From NCBI RefSeq assembly GCF_028309625.1, contig NZ_JAQMHR010000002.1:574683-638682 (forward strand): a stretch of 64,000 nucleotides of DNA, in the 5' to 3' direction. A model generated the notes under the pieces. That model was not told the DNA's origin and ran no database searches. It worked only from the letters and a program-made list of their open reading frames with translations. The position numbers and the translations under genes are program-made. Positions within the stretch are counted from its first letter, which is position 1. The number at the start of each line of letters is the position of its first letter. The DNA is from Trichococcus sp. K1Tr. Its GTDB lineage: Bacteria > Bacillota > Bacilli > Lactobacillales > Aerococcaceae. This document shows positions 1 to 12,430 of the stretch, piece after piece.

Positions 1-1037
1 GCCTGACGGATGTTGTCGAAAAGGCTGGGGGAGAAGCCTCCGGAGATGTCCGTGCCCAAGCCGATGTCTATCCCTTTCCGAGTGAAACGGGCAGCGGGAA
101 GAACACCGTTTGAGAAGCAGACATTTGAAATCGGACAATGGGCGATTGCTGTGCCGGTTTCGGCAAACAAATCGGCATCTGCATCCGAAAGGAAGACGGC
201 ATGAGCCATGACCGCTTTTTCCTGCAGAAGGCCCATCTCATGGAGTGCAAACGTATCGCTCTTGTGCATCCGATCGAGGACATAGTTGTGCTCCCAATCG
301 CTTTCGCTGCAATGCGATTGGATGTGCGTGCCGTATTTTTTCGCTAACTCGCCCAGGCCCGCCAGTGCTTCGTCCGTACAGCTCGGGATGAAGCGGGGAG
401 TCACGACCGGGTACACGCCTTGTTTGGTCGTCTTGTCCAATTTCTGGACCAACTGGATGAAACTTTCCGTGTCCGCCAAAGCGGCTTCCGTGCTTTCATC
501 CCGGTAATACGCTGGATTCTCTTCCTTGTCGTCCATGACCACTTTCCCGACCAGTCCGCGTTGGCCTTTTTCGGCGCAGATTTGGGCCAACAGATAGCTG
601 GCTTCCTTGTGTACGGTCGCGAAATAGAGCGCAGTCGTCGTTCCATTAGCCAACAATGTAGCGACAAGATCCTGGTAGACTTTGCGGGCAAAATCCAGAT
701 CGGAGAATTTCGATTCCAGCGGGAAGGTATAGGTTTCCAGCCAATCATGCAAAGGGATGTCCATGGCGGTGCCGGCCTGAGCCCATTGCGGTGCATGGAT
801 GTGCAGATCGATGAACCCCGGCAGGAAATACTGTCCGTCAGCAAGCTCGCGGAATTTTTCGGTCCCGCCGTAGGCAGCCAAAATCGTTCCGTAATCAGAA
901 TCCTGTGGCTTCAGGATGCGCCGGATCACGCCTTCCTCATCCAGACAAAACAGACAATCCTCCAATGCACTCACTTCCTGCGGCGACCTGCTGGTGAAGG
1001 CCGTTCCCCGAAACACCTTGTCAAATATGCGATCCAT
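1..1037 (-). CDS. guaD: Guanine deaminase, 3' part cut by window edge
   Basis: Amidohydrolase that deaminates guanine to xanthine in purine salvage (cytosolic, zinc enzyme). Reading the minus strand from ATG at 1037 gives an uninterrupted frame of 345 codons to the window edge. The family is about 430 residues, so the last fifth is missing. Visible motifs in order are PGFIDLHIHAPQ (first metal-binding HxH), HCSESDWEH (the segment typical of guanine deaminases rather than generic TRZ/ATZ hydrolases), MAHAVFLSD, AHCPISN and GLGTDISGG (late metal-binding Asp). A purine-rich ribosome site (AAGGGGG) precedes the start by about 7 nt. No partner gene is visible on this side. The family assignment is strong. 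Confidence 0.9.
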   Translation of the reverse strand, partial: MDRIFDKVFRGTAFTSRSPQEVSALEDCLFCLDEEGVIRRILKPQDSDYGTILAAYGGTEKFRELADGQYFLPGFIDLHIHAPQWAQAGTAMDIPLHDWLETYTFPLESKFSDLDFARKVYQDLVATLLANGTTTALYFATVHKEASYLLAQICAEKGQRGLVGKVVMDDKEENPAYYRDESTEAALADTESFIQLVQKLDKTTKQGVYPVVTPRFIPSCTDEALAGLGELAKKYGTHIQSHCSESDWEHNYVLDRMHKSDTFALHEMGLLQEKAVMAHAVFLSDADADLFAETGTAIAHCPISNVCFSNGVLPAARFTRKGIDIGLGTDISGGFSPSLFDNIRQ

Positions 1038-1159
1038 CCTAATTCCCCCTTAGCTTGCTTCTTTACCTTCATTATAGCACTGTAGATGAAAGAGCAGATC
1101 GCGAAAGCAATGATATCTAAGCGACGATTATTCAGGTATACTTAGAGTAAGAGAACTTT

Positions 1160-1819
1160 TTGGAAGGAATGAAGCAAGTGCCCGTAAAGATCATGGAACC
1201 CGCAATACCAAAGGATTTGCCTGATATAAATTTTGCCGACTGTTTCGATCCGGATGAACCATACATTGAGCATGCCCACTTCAAAGACACTGCCATCGAC
1301 CTTGGCGACAGACGGGGAGTGGAGTTCACCGAAGTCAGATTCCAGAACGTGACTTTCAGCGAAGCGACAGTGCCGCAATTGTACTTGCGGGATGTCATCT
1401 TCGAGAGCTGCGATTTCGCCAATGTGCAGCTGGATGAAGTGACGATGAAGCGGGTCCGCTTCGTTAATTGCCGCCTCATCGGTACCTCGATGACCGAAGG
1501 GGTCTTCGAGGACGTGCTCTTCCGGGAATGCAATCTGCAGATGGCGGCTTTGGGATTCAGCAAGCAGAAGAATGTCCGTTACGAAAACTGTCGCCTGAAT
1601 GAAGCCGATTTTTATACCTGCAAACTAAAGAAAATCGATTTTTCGGAGTGCGAACTGTCCGGAATCAATTTCACGGGAACGCCTTTGAAGGCGATCGATA
1701 TCAGCAGTTGCCGATTCGAGCGCATCAGCGTTACACTTGAGGATCTCAAAGGCGCAATCGTCAGCGAAGAACAGGCGCTAGCCTTTGTTGTGATGCTCGG
1801 GTTGGTCATCAAAAAGTAA
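1160..1819 (+). CDS. Pentapeptide-repeat protein
   Basis: About 216-219 residues with degenerate pentapeptide repeats (A/C-D/N-L/F-x-x pattern) through most of the chain, for example VRFVNCRL, VLFRECNL, VRYENCRL, ADFYTCKL, IDFSECEL and INFTGTPL. The family folds as a right-handed quadrilateral beta-helix. Some members mimic DNA and protect gyrase (Qnr-like), but most have no known role, and nothing here identifies a target. The repeats are rich in Cys at the third position (FVNC, FREC, YENC, FSEC). The start is uncertain. The TTG at 1160 and the ATG at 1169 lie on or next to the GGAAGG ribosome site at 1162-1167. A GTG at 1178 has better spacing but would remove six more residues. No terminator separates it from the next gene. 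Confidence 0.8.
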   Translation: MEGMKQVPVKIMEPAIPKDLPDINFADCFDPDEPYIEHAHFKDTAIDLGDRRGVEFTEVRFQNVTFSEATVPQLYLRDVIFESCDFANVQLDEVTMKRVRFVNCRLIGTSMTEGVFEDVLFRECNLQMAALGFSKQKNVRYENCRLNEADFYTCKLKKIDFSECELSGINFTGTPLKAIDISSCRFERISVTLEDLKGAIVSEEQALAFVVMLGLVIKK

Positions 1820-1850
1820 AAAATGTGAAGGATAGAATAAGGAGGACGAA

Positions 1851-2507
1851 ATGGAGAAAAAAGTTTTGGCAAGTGAACTTGCTTTGGCGATGGGCGTGAT
1901 GTGCAACGCCATTGCCGTGTCGTTGATGATTAAGAGTGAATTAGGGGTGTCGACGATTTCATCCGTGCCGGTGGTGTTGAACGAAATGTTTGCGCACGTG
2001 ACAATCGGCAGCTGGAACTTTCTCTTCCAAGTGGTCCTTGTGGTGGTGATGGCTCTGATCACGCGGAAATTTTTGGGTTATGTTTTTTCAATTGCATTGG
2101 CTTTGCTTTTCGGCTACCTGCTGGATTTCTTTGAATTGCTTTTTTCGGGCATCGTCGCAAACATGCCGCTGCGAATCGTGTTCTTTTTCACCGGATTTTT
2201 CATGTTGTCGCTCGGGATCAGTCTGATGCTGAATTGCCACTTGCCGGCTCTTCCATTCGATTTGTTCGTACGTGAGATGTCCGAGCATTTTGGGCTCACC
2301 GTGAAACAGATGAAGACGGGATTCGATGCCGTCTGCGTCGGGTTGAGCGTTGTCTTCTCGTTGTTGTTTCTGGAAGGAATCGCTGGAGTCGGGCTCGGGA
2401 CCATATTCGCCATGCTGTTCACCGGTACGGTGACGCAGGATTTCGCGAACCGATTGAACAGCCGCTTCGTTTTCCAGAAAATGATGACAACCAAAGAACG
2501 GGCTTAA
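1851..2507 (+). CDS. YczE/DUF6198-like integral membrane protein
   Basis: 218 residues with about five to six hydrophobic segments, starting right after the N-terminus (ELALAMGVMCNAIAVSLMIK). The overall pattern resembles the YczE/YyaS/YitT-related DUF6198 family of Firmicutes membrane proteins. The conserved early motif 'G.STISSVP..L' and the later 'LPALPFDLFVREM' fit that family. Function is unknown; it is probably a small transporter-like protein. A strong AGGAGG-type site lies 8 nt before the ATG (AAGGAGGACGAAATG). It follows the pentapeptide-repeat gene by 31 nt and is followed directly by a strong terminator. Confidence 0.65.
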   Translation: MEKKVLASELALAMGVMCNAIAVSLMIKSELGVSTISSVPVVLNEMFAHVTIGSWNFLFQVVLVVVMALITRKFLGYVFSIALALLFGYLLDFFELLFSGIVANMPLRIVFFFTGFFMLSLGISLMLNCHLPALPFDLFVREMSEHFGLTVKQMKTGFDAVCVGLSVVFSLLFLEGIAGVGLGTIFAMLFTGTVTQDFANRLNSRFVFQKMMTTKERA

Positions 2508-2510
2508 TGC

Positions 2511-2543
2511 AGTGGCTGCCTCCTAGCGAGGCAGCCACTTTTG
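2511..2543 (+). terminator. Rho-independent terminator after membrane protein gene
   Basis: A perfect 12-bp stem (AGTGGCTGCCTC / GAGGCAGCCACT) with a 5-nt loop is followed by TTTTGT. It starts four bases after the upstream stop codon. Confidence 0.9.
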
Positions 2544-2717
2544 TCATCAGAAGTCAGAATGTCGGGCAAAAACATGAATAAACGCAAAGAATCCATCTTT
2601 GTACCGCAGAATGCTGCTCCGCAACACACTAGTCATAAAGCGAATAACATCTGTTTTCAAAAAAATGCTGTTCCACCAACATGCTAAATGAAAATGAGAT
2701 TTTTTTAAGGAAAGGGC
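2544..2717. other. Intergenic stretch with no recognised feature
   Basis: AT-rich spacer between the terminator and the licT promoter. I see no open frame, no strong stem and no clear catabolite-responsive element here. Confidence 0.5.
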
Positions 2718-2746
2718 TTGCATCTTTTTGTTGGAAGTGCTAACAT
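2718..2746 (+). promoter_or_regulatory. Sigma-A promoter of the bgl operon
   Basis: TTGCAT (2718-2723), a 17-nt spacer, then TAACAT (2741-2746). Transcription would start a few bases before the RAT sequence at 2757, which is the expected arrangement for an antiterminator-controlled leader. Confidence 0.75.
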
Positions 2747-2756
2747 GTTGTTCATA

Positions 2757-2838
2757 GGATTGTTACTGGTTGTGCAGGCAAAACCTAAATTGATACGAGA
2801 TGATGTGCACATCATTTGGTGTTAGTTTAGGTTTTTTT
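2757..2838 (+). promoter_or_regulatory. RAT antiterminator plus overlapping terminator upstream of licT
   Basis: The sequence from 2757 (GGATTGTTACTGG ... GCAGGCAAAACCT) matches the ribonucleic antiterminator bound by BglG/LicT proteins. Its 3' end is the left arm of a terminator: AAAACCTAAA pairs with TTTAGGTTTT and a T-run follows. Inside the terminator loop is a perfect 16-bp palindrome (ATGATGTGCACATCAT), which makes the hairpin compound. LicT binding to RAT should block terminator formation and allow read-through into licT, so the regulator controls its own expression. Confidence 0.92.
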
Positions 2839-2865
2839 TAATGGAAGGGGGAATGGGGATAATCG

Positions 2866-3705
2866 ATGAAGATTGAAAAAGTCTACAATAACAACGTGGT
2901 CTTGGCGAAATCTGAAGACTCATCCGAAGTCATTGTGATGGGAAAAGGGCTCGGTTTCCAGAAAAAGCCAGGTGACTCTTTCGACAAGTCTTTGATCGAG
3001 AAGACCTTCGTCATTCAGGAAAATGATTCAGCTGATCAATTAAAGGCCATTTATCAAGATTTACCGCAAGAAGAATCAGATGCCATTTTTAAGATCATCC
3101 AAGAGGCCGAGACAAGGCTGAATCATATCTTCCAAGCAAACGTCTACCTGACGCTTGCTGACCATATCCATTACGCCATCCAGCGGACAAAGGAAGGGAT
3201 TGTTTTGACCAATCCTTTGGCCTTCGAAGTGAAGAAGTTTTATCGAAGGGAATACGAGCTCGGCAAAATTGGGCTTGAACTCATCGCGGAACATACAGGT
3301 GTCATGATGGCACCTGACGAAGCGACATCCATCGCTCTTCATTTCGTGAATGCGCAGAAGGAAGGGCAATTGATCGAAGAGACAATGAAAGTGACCCGGA
3401 TCGTTCAGGACATCCTGAACATCGTCCGCTTGCATTTCGGAGTCGCCTTCGATGAAGAATCGATTTCCTATAATCGTTTCTACACCCATCTGCAGTATTT
3501 TGCGCAGCGGGTCGTCATGGGAGAAGTTTTCCAGACGGCTCCGGACACCTTCTTGGTGGAGCAAGTGAAGGCAAACTATCCGGCTGCCTATACGTGTGCC
3601 AACAAAATATCGACATATGTCGGAGCTGCCCACCATTTCCAAGTTGGGACCGACGAACTTGTTTACCTCACGATCCATATCCATCGGGTCGTGCAGCAAA
3701 AGTGA
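2866..3705 (+). CDS. licT: BglG-family transcription antiterminator LicT
   Basis: RNA-binding antiterminator of beta-glucoside genes, 279 residues (full family length). The N-terminal CAT domain (about 1-60) starts with the typical MKIEKVYNNNVVL and has the GKGLGFQKKPGD loop. Two PTS regulation domains follow. His100 (LADHIHY) and His159 (IALHFVN) lie in PRD1; His208 (FYTHLQY) and His271 (LTIHIHR) lie in PRD2. These positions match the regulatory histidines of the Bacillus LicT family. In the family, EII-dependent phosphorylation of PRD1 inhibits and HPr-dependent phosphorylation of PRD2 activates. The gene lies between two RAT/terminator elements and upstream of its cognate permease. Its ribosome site is AAGGGGG. 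Confidence 0.95.
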   Translation: MKIEKVYNNNVVLAKSEDSSEVIVMGKGLGFQKKPGDSFDKSLIEKTFVIQENDSADQLKAIYQDLPQEESDAIFKIIQEAETRLNHIFQANVYLTLADHIHYAIQRTKEGIVLTNPLAFEVKKFYRREYELGKIGLELIAEHTGVMMAPDEATSIALHFVNAQKEGQLIEETMKVTRIVQDILNIVRLHFGVAFDEESISYNRFYTHLQYFAQRVVMGEVFQTAPDTFLVEQVKANYPAAYTCANKISTYVGAAHHFQVGTDELVYLTIHIHRVVQQK

Positions 3706-3726
3706 ATACCTAAAATGCTCTCAAGA

Positions 3727-5779
<2,053 letters not shown>

Positions 5780-5839
5780 ACATAAGATATCCGTGAAATC
5801 GGAATCAATCACAAATATTTGTAATGAATGAAGCCCATG

Positions 5840-5954
5840 TATTCGGGAAATCGTTCTCAAGCGTAAGCAATATTCCCGGATAAAAACCAGATATCCGGGA
5901 AAAAAACCTAGACCGCAAGTCCGATTCCCGAATAATAACCAGATATTCGGGAAT
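5840..5954. repeat. Palindromic repeat array, about 52-bp period
   Basis: Two strong hairpins share a 9-nt loop sequence: TTCCCGGATA-AAAACCAGA-TATCCGGGAA at 5873-5901 and ATTCCCGAATA-ATAACCAGA-TATTCGGGAAT at 5924-5954. A third right arm (TATTCGGGAA) lies at 5840-5849 with a degenerate left arm. Right arms start at 5840, 5892 and 5944, exactly 52 bp apart. Further weak copies may follow at 5972-6010. The array lies between bglP and the first glucosidase gene, and no T-run follows the stems. It could be an mRNA processing or stabilising element, or a dispersed repeat. Confidence 0.8.
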
Positions 5955-6025
5955 TTGGTTTGTGGTCTCAGGCGCCCGAACCCATTTGGGATGAGTTTTC
6001 ATAATTCGGGGCTGTCCCGCAATGA

Positions 6026-8916
<2,891 letters not shown>

Positions 8917-8944
8917 TTAGAATAACACTACAACAAAATACAGT

Positions 8945-8985
8945 AAAACGCTCGAATGTCACGCTATGGCATCAGAGCGTTTTGC
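8945..8985 (+). terminator. Terminator of the bgl operon
   Basis: AAAACGCTC and GAGCGTTTT form a 9-bp stem around a loop of about 21 nt, 29 nt after the second GH1 gene. The T-run is short, so termination may be moderate. Confidence 0.65.
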
Positions 8986-9031
8986 TGCATTTGTAGTATA
9001 TATTCATGACAAATTTATTATCGCATAATAA

Positions 9032-9045
9032 TGTAAACGCATTCC
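9032..9045 (+). promoter_or_regulatory. Possible catabolite-responsive element
   Basis: TGTAAACGCATTCC matches the cre consensus TGWAANCGNTNWCA at 12 of 14 positions, 60 bp before the downstream lipoprotein gene. No strong -35/-10 pair could be assigned, so the link to CcpA control is tentative. Confidence 0.4.
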
Positions 9046-9104
9046 GAAAGATGGTGGGCGTTGGCCTAAGAAAATATCAGTCAACTACTAGGAGGAGTAA
9101 TTAG

Positions 9105-10712
9105 ATGAAAAAGAAGACAGCAGTAACGATCACCGCATCATTGATTGGTGCACTCTTATTGACAGGATGCGACAGCGGTTCACAGTCAGCTGTTTCCGAA
9201 GAGAGTGAAAGCGGAGTGGCACAAGAGCAAACGCAAGAGAAAGTAAAGGCCCGTACCGTGATTACGACAGATGGCGAAGTAGATGACATGAATTCCATGT
9301 TGAGGTATTTCCTGTATGCGAATGAAATAGAACTGGAAGGGATTGTCCTGACAAGCTCCATGTACCATTATGCCGGTGATGAGGAAGCTGGAATAGAGCC
9401 ATTCCGATGGACCGGAACAGAATGGCTCAGCAACATGACGGACGCTTATGAAGAGGCTTATCCAAATTTGATTACGCACGCGGAAGGCTATCCAGAACCG
9501 GATTATATTCGCGATGTGACCAAAATCGGCAATATTACGAATGCGGGAGAAATGGAACAAGTAACAGAAGGCTCCGAATTTTTAAAAGAACTGTTCTTGG
9601 AGGATGATGAGAGCGACCTGTACGTACAGACATGGGGTGGAACCAATACCACAGCACGCGCATTGAAATCCATTCAGGAAGAGTACGAGAATACGGATGA
9701 ATGGGAAACGATAAAACAAGCTGTTAGTGATAAACTCGTTCTCTATATCATTCTGGATCAGGATGAAAGTTACAGTTCGTATATCGCTACAAACTGGCCT
9801 GATATCCGCATCATCAACGATCAATCCAATTTCTGGCACTTCGCTTATGCTTGGAAATTCCATACGGATGAAGTGAACAGCAAGCTGCAGGGAGACTGGA
9901 ACTACGAAAACATCAAAAATGGTCATGGCTCTTTACTTGAAATGTATGCACTGATGGGGGACGGAAACATCCTGGAAGGCGAACTGCCAGAGGAACAACG
10001 CGGATCTGAAGAATATCTCCAAAACAATCCGCAATACAGTCAGTATGATTTTATTTCAGAGGGCGATTCCCCTTCCTTCTTCTATCTGATTGACAACGGG
10101 CTTAGAAGTATGGAAGATCCATCATTTGGCGGATGGGGAGGAAGATTCGGCGCTGAAACTGAACAATTATACCGCAATACAGTTCTGGACTTTGACCCAT
10201 ACACAGAAAGATACGAGGCTGAATATTCATTGATGCGTTGGTTTGATGATATTCAAAGCGACTTTGCGGCTCGTGCGGATTGGACCATTACTGCTGATTA
10301 TGAAGACGCTAACCACAATCCAGCTCTGACAGTGGATGAAGGGATAGATTTGGAAGTCGAAAAAGGTGAAGAGGTGACCTTGCACGCTAATGCGACTGAT
10401 CCGGATGGGGATAACTTGACTTACAGCTGGTGGAGATACTTTGAAGCGGATACCTATGAAGATTCCACAGTTGAACCTCTTGAGGCAGTAGCTGATGTAA
10501 CCAGTGGATTGCAATTGGGTCTTCATCGTGACTTAGCAGAAGGGGAAGCCACGGATACGATTGCATTATCCGGAAGTGACACTGACACTGTAACCTTTAC
10601 TGTTCCGGAAGATGCTAAATCAGGAGACACTATTCATATTATTGCAGAAGTACAAGACGACGGTACCCACGGATTGAAACATTACCAGAGAGTAATCTTA
10701 ACCGTTAAATAG
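9105..10712 (+). CDS. DUF1593 (Sde182-like, nucleoside hydrolase-like) lipoprotein
   Basis: Secreted lipoprotein of 535 residues. It has a short signal peptide ending in the lipobox LLTGC (Cys25). The linker is acidic and Ser/Glu-rich to about residue 48. The DUF1593 domain starts at RTVITTDGEVDDMNSMLRYF, where the Asp pattern resembles the calcium site of inosine-uridine nucleoside hydrolases (DxDxDD); here it is T-D-G-E-V-D-D. The last 120 residues contain NATDPDGDNLTYSWW, an immunoglobulin/PKD-like or Sde182 C-terminal domain. Homologues sit with polysaccharide-degrading genes and bind or process cell-wall glycans, but the reaction is unknown. AGGAGG precedes the ATG. It is bounded by terminators, so it is probably monocistronic. 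Confidence 0.78.
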   Translation: MKKKTAVTITASLIGALLLTGCDSGSQSAVSEESESGVAQEQTQEKVKARTVITTDGEVDDMNSMLRYFLYANEIELEGIVLTSSMYHYAGDEEAGIEPFRWTGTEWLSNMTDAYEEAYPNLITHAEGYPEPDYIRDVTKIGNITNAGEMEQVTEGSEFLKELFLEDDESDLYVQTWGGTNTTARALKSIQEEYENTDEWETIKQAVSDKLVLYIILDQDESYSSYIATNWPDIRIINDQSNFWHFAYAWKFHTDEVNSKLQGDWNYENIKNGHGSLLEMYALMGDGNILEGELPEEQRGSEEYLQNNPQYSQYDFISEGDSPSFFYLIDNGLRSMEDPSFGGWGGRFGAETEQLYRNTVLDFDPYTERYEAEYSLMRWFDDIQSDFAARADWTITADYEDANHNPALTVDEGIDLEVEKGEEVTLHANATDPDGDNLTYSWWRYFEADTYEDSTVEPLEAVADVTSGLQLGLHRDLAEGEATDTIALSGSDTDTVTFTVPEDAKSGDTIHIIAEVQDDGTHGLKHYQRVILTVK

Positions 10713-10718
10713 AAAGAC

Positions 10719-10769
10719 AAACGGAAAGACAAGCAAGTTGCTGAAACTTGCTTGTCTTTCCGTTTTTAT
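10719..10769 (+). terminator. Strong terminator after DUF1593 gene
   Basis: A 20-bp near-perfect stem (AACGGAAAGACAAGCAAGTT and its complement) has a 5-nt loop and ends in TTTTT. It lies 6 nt after the stop and also faces the end of pdxT. Confidence 0.92.
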
Positions 10770-10817
10770 TAGTTTGTTCGAAGGCGCTAGAGCGATAAAT
10801 GCCTATATGAATCTCTC

Positions 10818-11390
10818 TCAGCTGATTTTTTCCAAAAAGTACTCGAACACAGACAGATCATCCGTCAATTCCGGATGGAAGGCGGTGACCAGAATCTGGT
10901 CGTTTTCGGCCGCTACGATTTTGCCCTCGATGCTTGCAAGCACGCGGACTCCATTTCCGACTGTGCGGATGTAAGGGGCGCGGATGAAGACGGATTCCAC
11001 CGGTTCGGGGATGCCTTCAAAAGGCAGCAGGGCTTCGAAACTGTCGACTTGGCGTCCGAAGCCGTTCCGTTCGACTGCGATGTCGATGAAGCCGAGCCGC
11101 AATTCTTCAGGTGCGTGACTGCTGTCCGTGCTGCAAAGAATCAATCCAGCGCAAGTGCCGAAAATCGCTTTGCCGGCTGCGTAAAACGCCCGCAACGGGT
11201 CCTCGAGATGCTGTTCGCGGATTAAACGGCCGATGGCGGTCGATTCGCCGCCTGGGATGATCAGTCCGTCCAGATCTTCCAGATCGGCGGGCAGCTTGAC
11301 GGCAGTCGCGGTGACTCCCAATTTAGTCAGTGCCTGCAGGTGCTCCGTGACGGCACCCTGCAAGGCCAATACGCCGATTTTTTTCGTCAT
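10818..11390 (-). CDS. pdxT: Pyridoxal 5'-phosphate synthase, glutaminase subunit PdxT
   Basis: Class I glutamine amidotransferase (190 residues) that supplies ammonia to PdxS for DXP-independent PLP synthesis. The catalytic triad is visible: nucleophile Cys80 in FGTCAGLIL, His172 and Glu174 in AFHPELT. PGGESTAIG (47-55) is the oxyanion/glutamine-binding loop typical of PdxT. The start codon is 2 nt after the pdxS stop, so the pair is a tight operon transcribed leftward. Confidence 0.96.
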   Translation of the reverse strand: MTKKIGVLALQGAVTEHLQALTKLGVTATAVKLPADLEDLDGLIIPGGESTAIGRLIREQHLEDPLRAFYAAGKAIFGTCAGLILCSTDSSHAPEELRLGFIDIAVERNGFGRQVDSFEALLPFEGIPEPVESVFIRAPYIRTVGNGVRVLASIEGKIVAAENDQILVTAFHPELTDDLSVFEYFLEKIS

Positions 11391-11392
11391 GC

Positions 11393-12283
11393 TTACCAGC
11401 CTCTTTCCTGCATGCGTTCGGAGGCATGGAGGGTGCTGATGTCGATCCCTTTCATCGGTTCGCCCAAGCCTTTGGAAAGCTCGGCCAATAAGGCATAGTC
11501 TTCGTAATTGGTTGTCGCACGGACGATGGCACGGGCGAATTTTTCGGGATTTTCAGCTTTGAAGATGCCGGATCCGACGAAGACGCCGTCCGCACCCAAG
11601 CTCATCATCAGGGCTGCATCAGCAGGTGTTGCGACACCACCAGCTGCAAAGTTCACGACCGGAAGTTTTCCGAGTAGTTTGATTTCCTTGACCAATTCGT
11701 AAGGAGCTCCGATTTCCTTGGCGAATGTCATCAGTTCATCGTCCGATTTCGTGATCAATTGGCGGATTTGGCCGTTGACTTTGCGCATATGGCGGACGGC
11801 TTCCACGATATTGCCGGTCCCCGGCTCGCCTTTCGTACGCAGCATCGAAGCCCCTTCACCAATCCGGCGCAAGGCTTCACCCAGATTGCGGCAGCCGCAG
11901 ACGAAAGGAACGGTATAGTCCGATTTCAAAAGGTGGAATTCCTCATCGGCAGGGGTCAGCACTTCGCTCTCGTCGATGTAGTCGACGCCCATCGCTTCCA
12001 GGATGCGGGCTTCGGTGATGTGGCCGATGCGGGCTTTCGCCATGACGGGAATGCTCACGGCGTTCATCACTGCCTCGACGATGGTGGGATCCGCCATCCG
12101 GGCAACACCTCCAGCGGCGCGGATATCCGAAGGCACGCGCTCCAAAGCCATGACCGCAACGGCACCAGCCGCTTCAGCGATCCGTGCCTGCTCTGCGTTC
12201 ACGACATCCATGATGACGCCGCCTTTTTGCATTTGGGCCATCCCGCGTTTTACTTTTTCTGAACCGATGATTTTTGTTGTCAT
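11393..12283 (-). CDS. pdxS: Pyridoxal 5'-phosphate synthase subunit PdxS
   Basis: Synthase subunit that makes PLP from ribose 5-phosphate, glyceraldehyde 3-phosphate and ammonia. It has 296 residues and folds as a TIM barrel that assembles into a dodecamer with PdxT. The Schiff-base Lys83 lies in VMAKARIGH, and the conserved [15 protein letters not shown] (phosphate-binding loop) and [14 protein letters not shown] follow. A strong GGAGG site precedes the ATG. It is divergent from the MocR-type regulator across a 147-bp region, which is the classical pdxR/pdxST arrangement. Confidence 0.97.
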   Translation of the reverse strand: MTTKIIGSEKVKRGMAQMQKGGVIMDVVNAEQARIAEAAGAVAVMALERVPSDIRAAGGVARMADPTIVEAVMNAVSIPVMAKARIGHITEARILEAMGVDYIDESEVLTPADEEFHLLKSDYTVPFVCGCRNLGEALRRIGEGASMLRTKGEPGTGNIVEAVRHMRKVNGQIRQLITKSDDELMTFAKEIGAPYELVKEIKLLGKLPVVNFAAGGVATPADAALMMSLGADGVFVGSGIFKAENPEKFARAIVRATTNYEDYALLAELSKGLGEPMKGIDISTLHASERMQERGW

Positions 12284-12430
12284 AAATATTCCTCCTGGTT
12301 TTAAATGATAAAATGATTAAAGAATGGTTAAATCATAATCCCTTTTTTCAGAAACACCTACATCCAATTGGACTGTTTCCGAACCAACCAATTTGGTGTA
12401 TAATGATTTAAAAACAAGGAGAGTGAAGGA
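12284..12430. promoter_or_regulatory. pdxST / pdxR divergent promoter region
   Basis: On the plus strand TATAAT (12399-12404) with a weak TTTCCG 17 nt upstream would serve the regulator gene. On the minus strand TATGAT lies inside the pdxS leader at about 12329-12334 without a good -35, as expected for an activated promoter. CCAATTGG (12364-12371) and CCAATTTGG (12389-12397) form a spaced repeat between the two and are candidate PdxR contacts. Confidence 0.5.

Noticed and set aside
5805..6002. 65-codon open frame on the minus strand between bglP and the first glucosidase gene
   Set aside because: It is created by the palindromic repeat array; no ribosome site and no recognisable protein.
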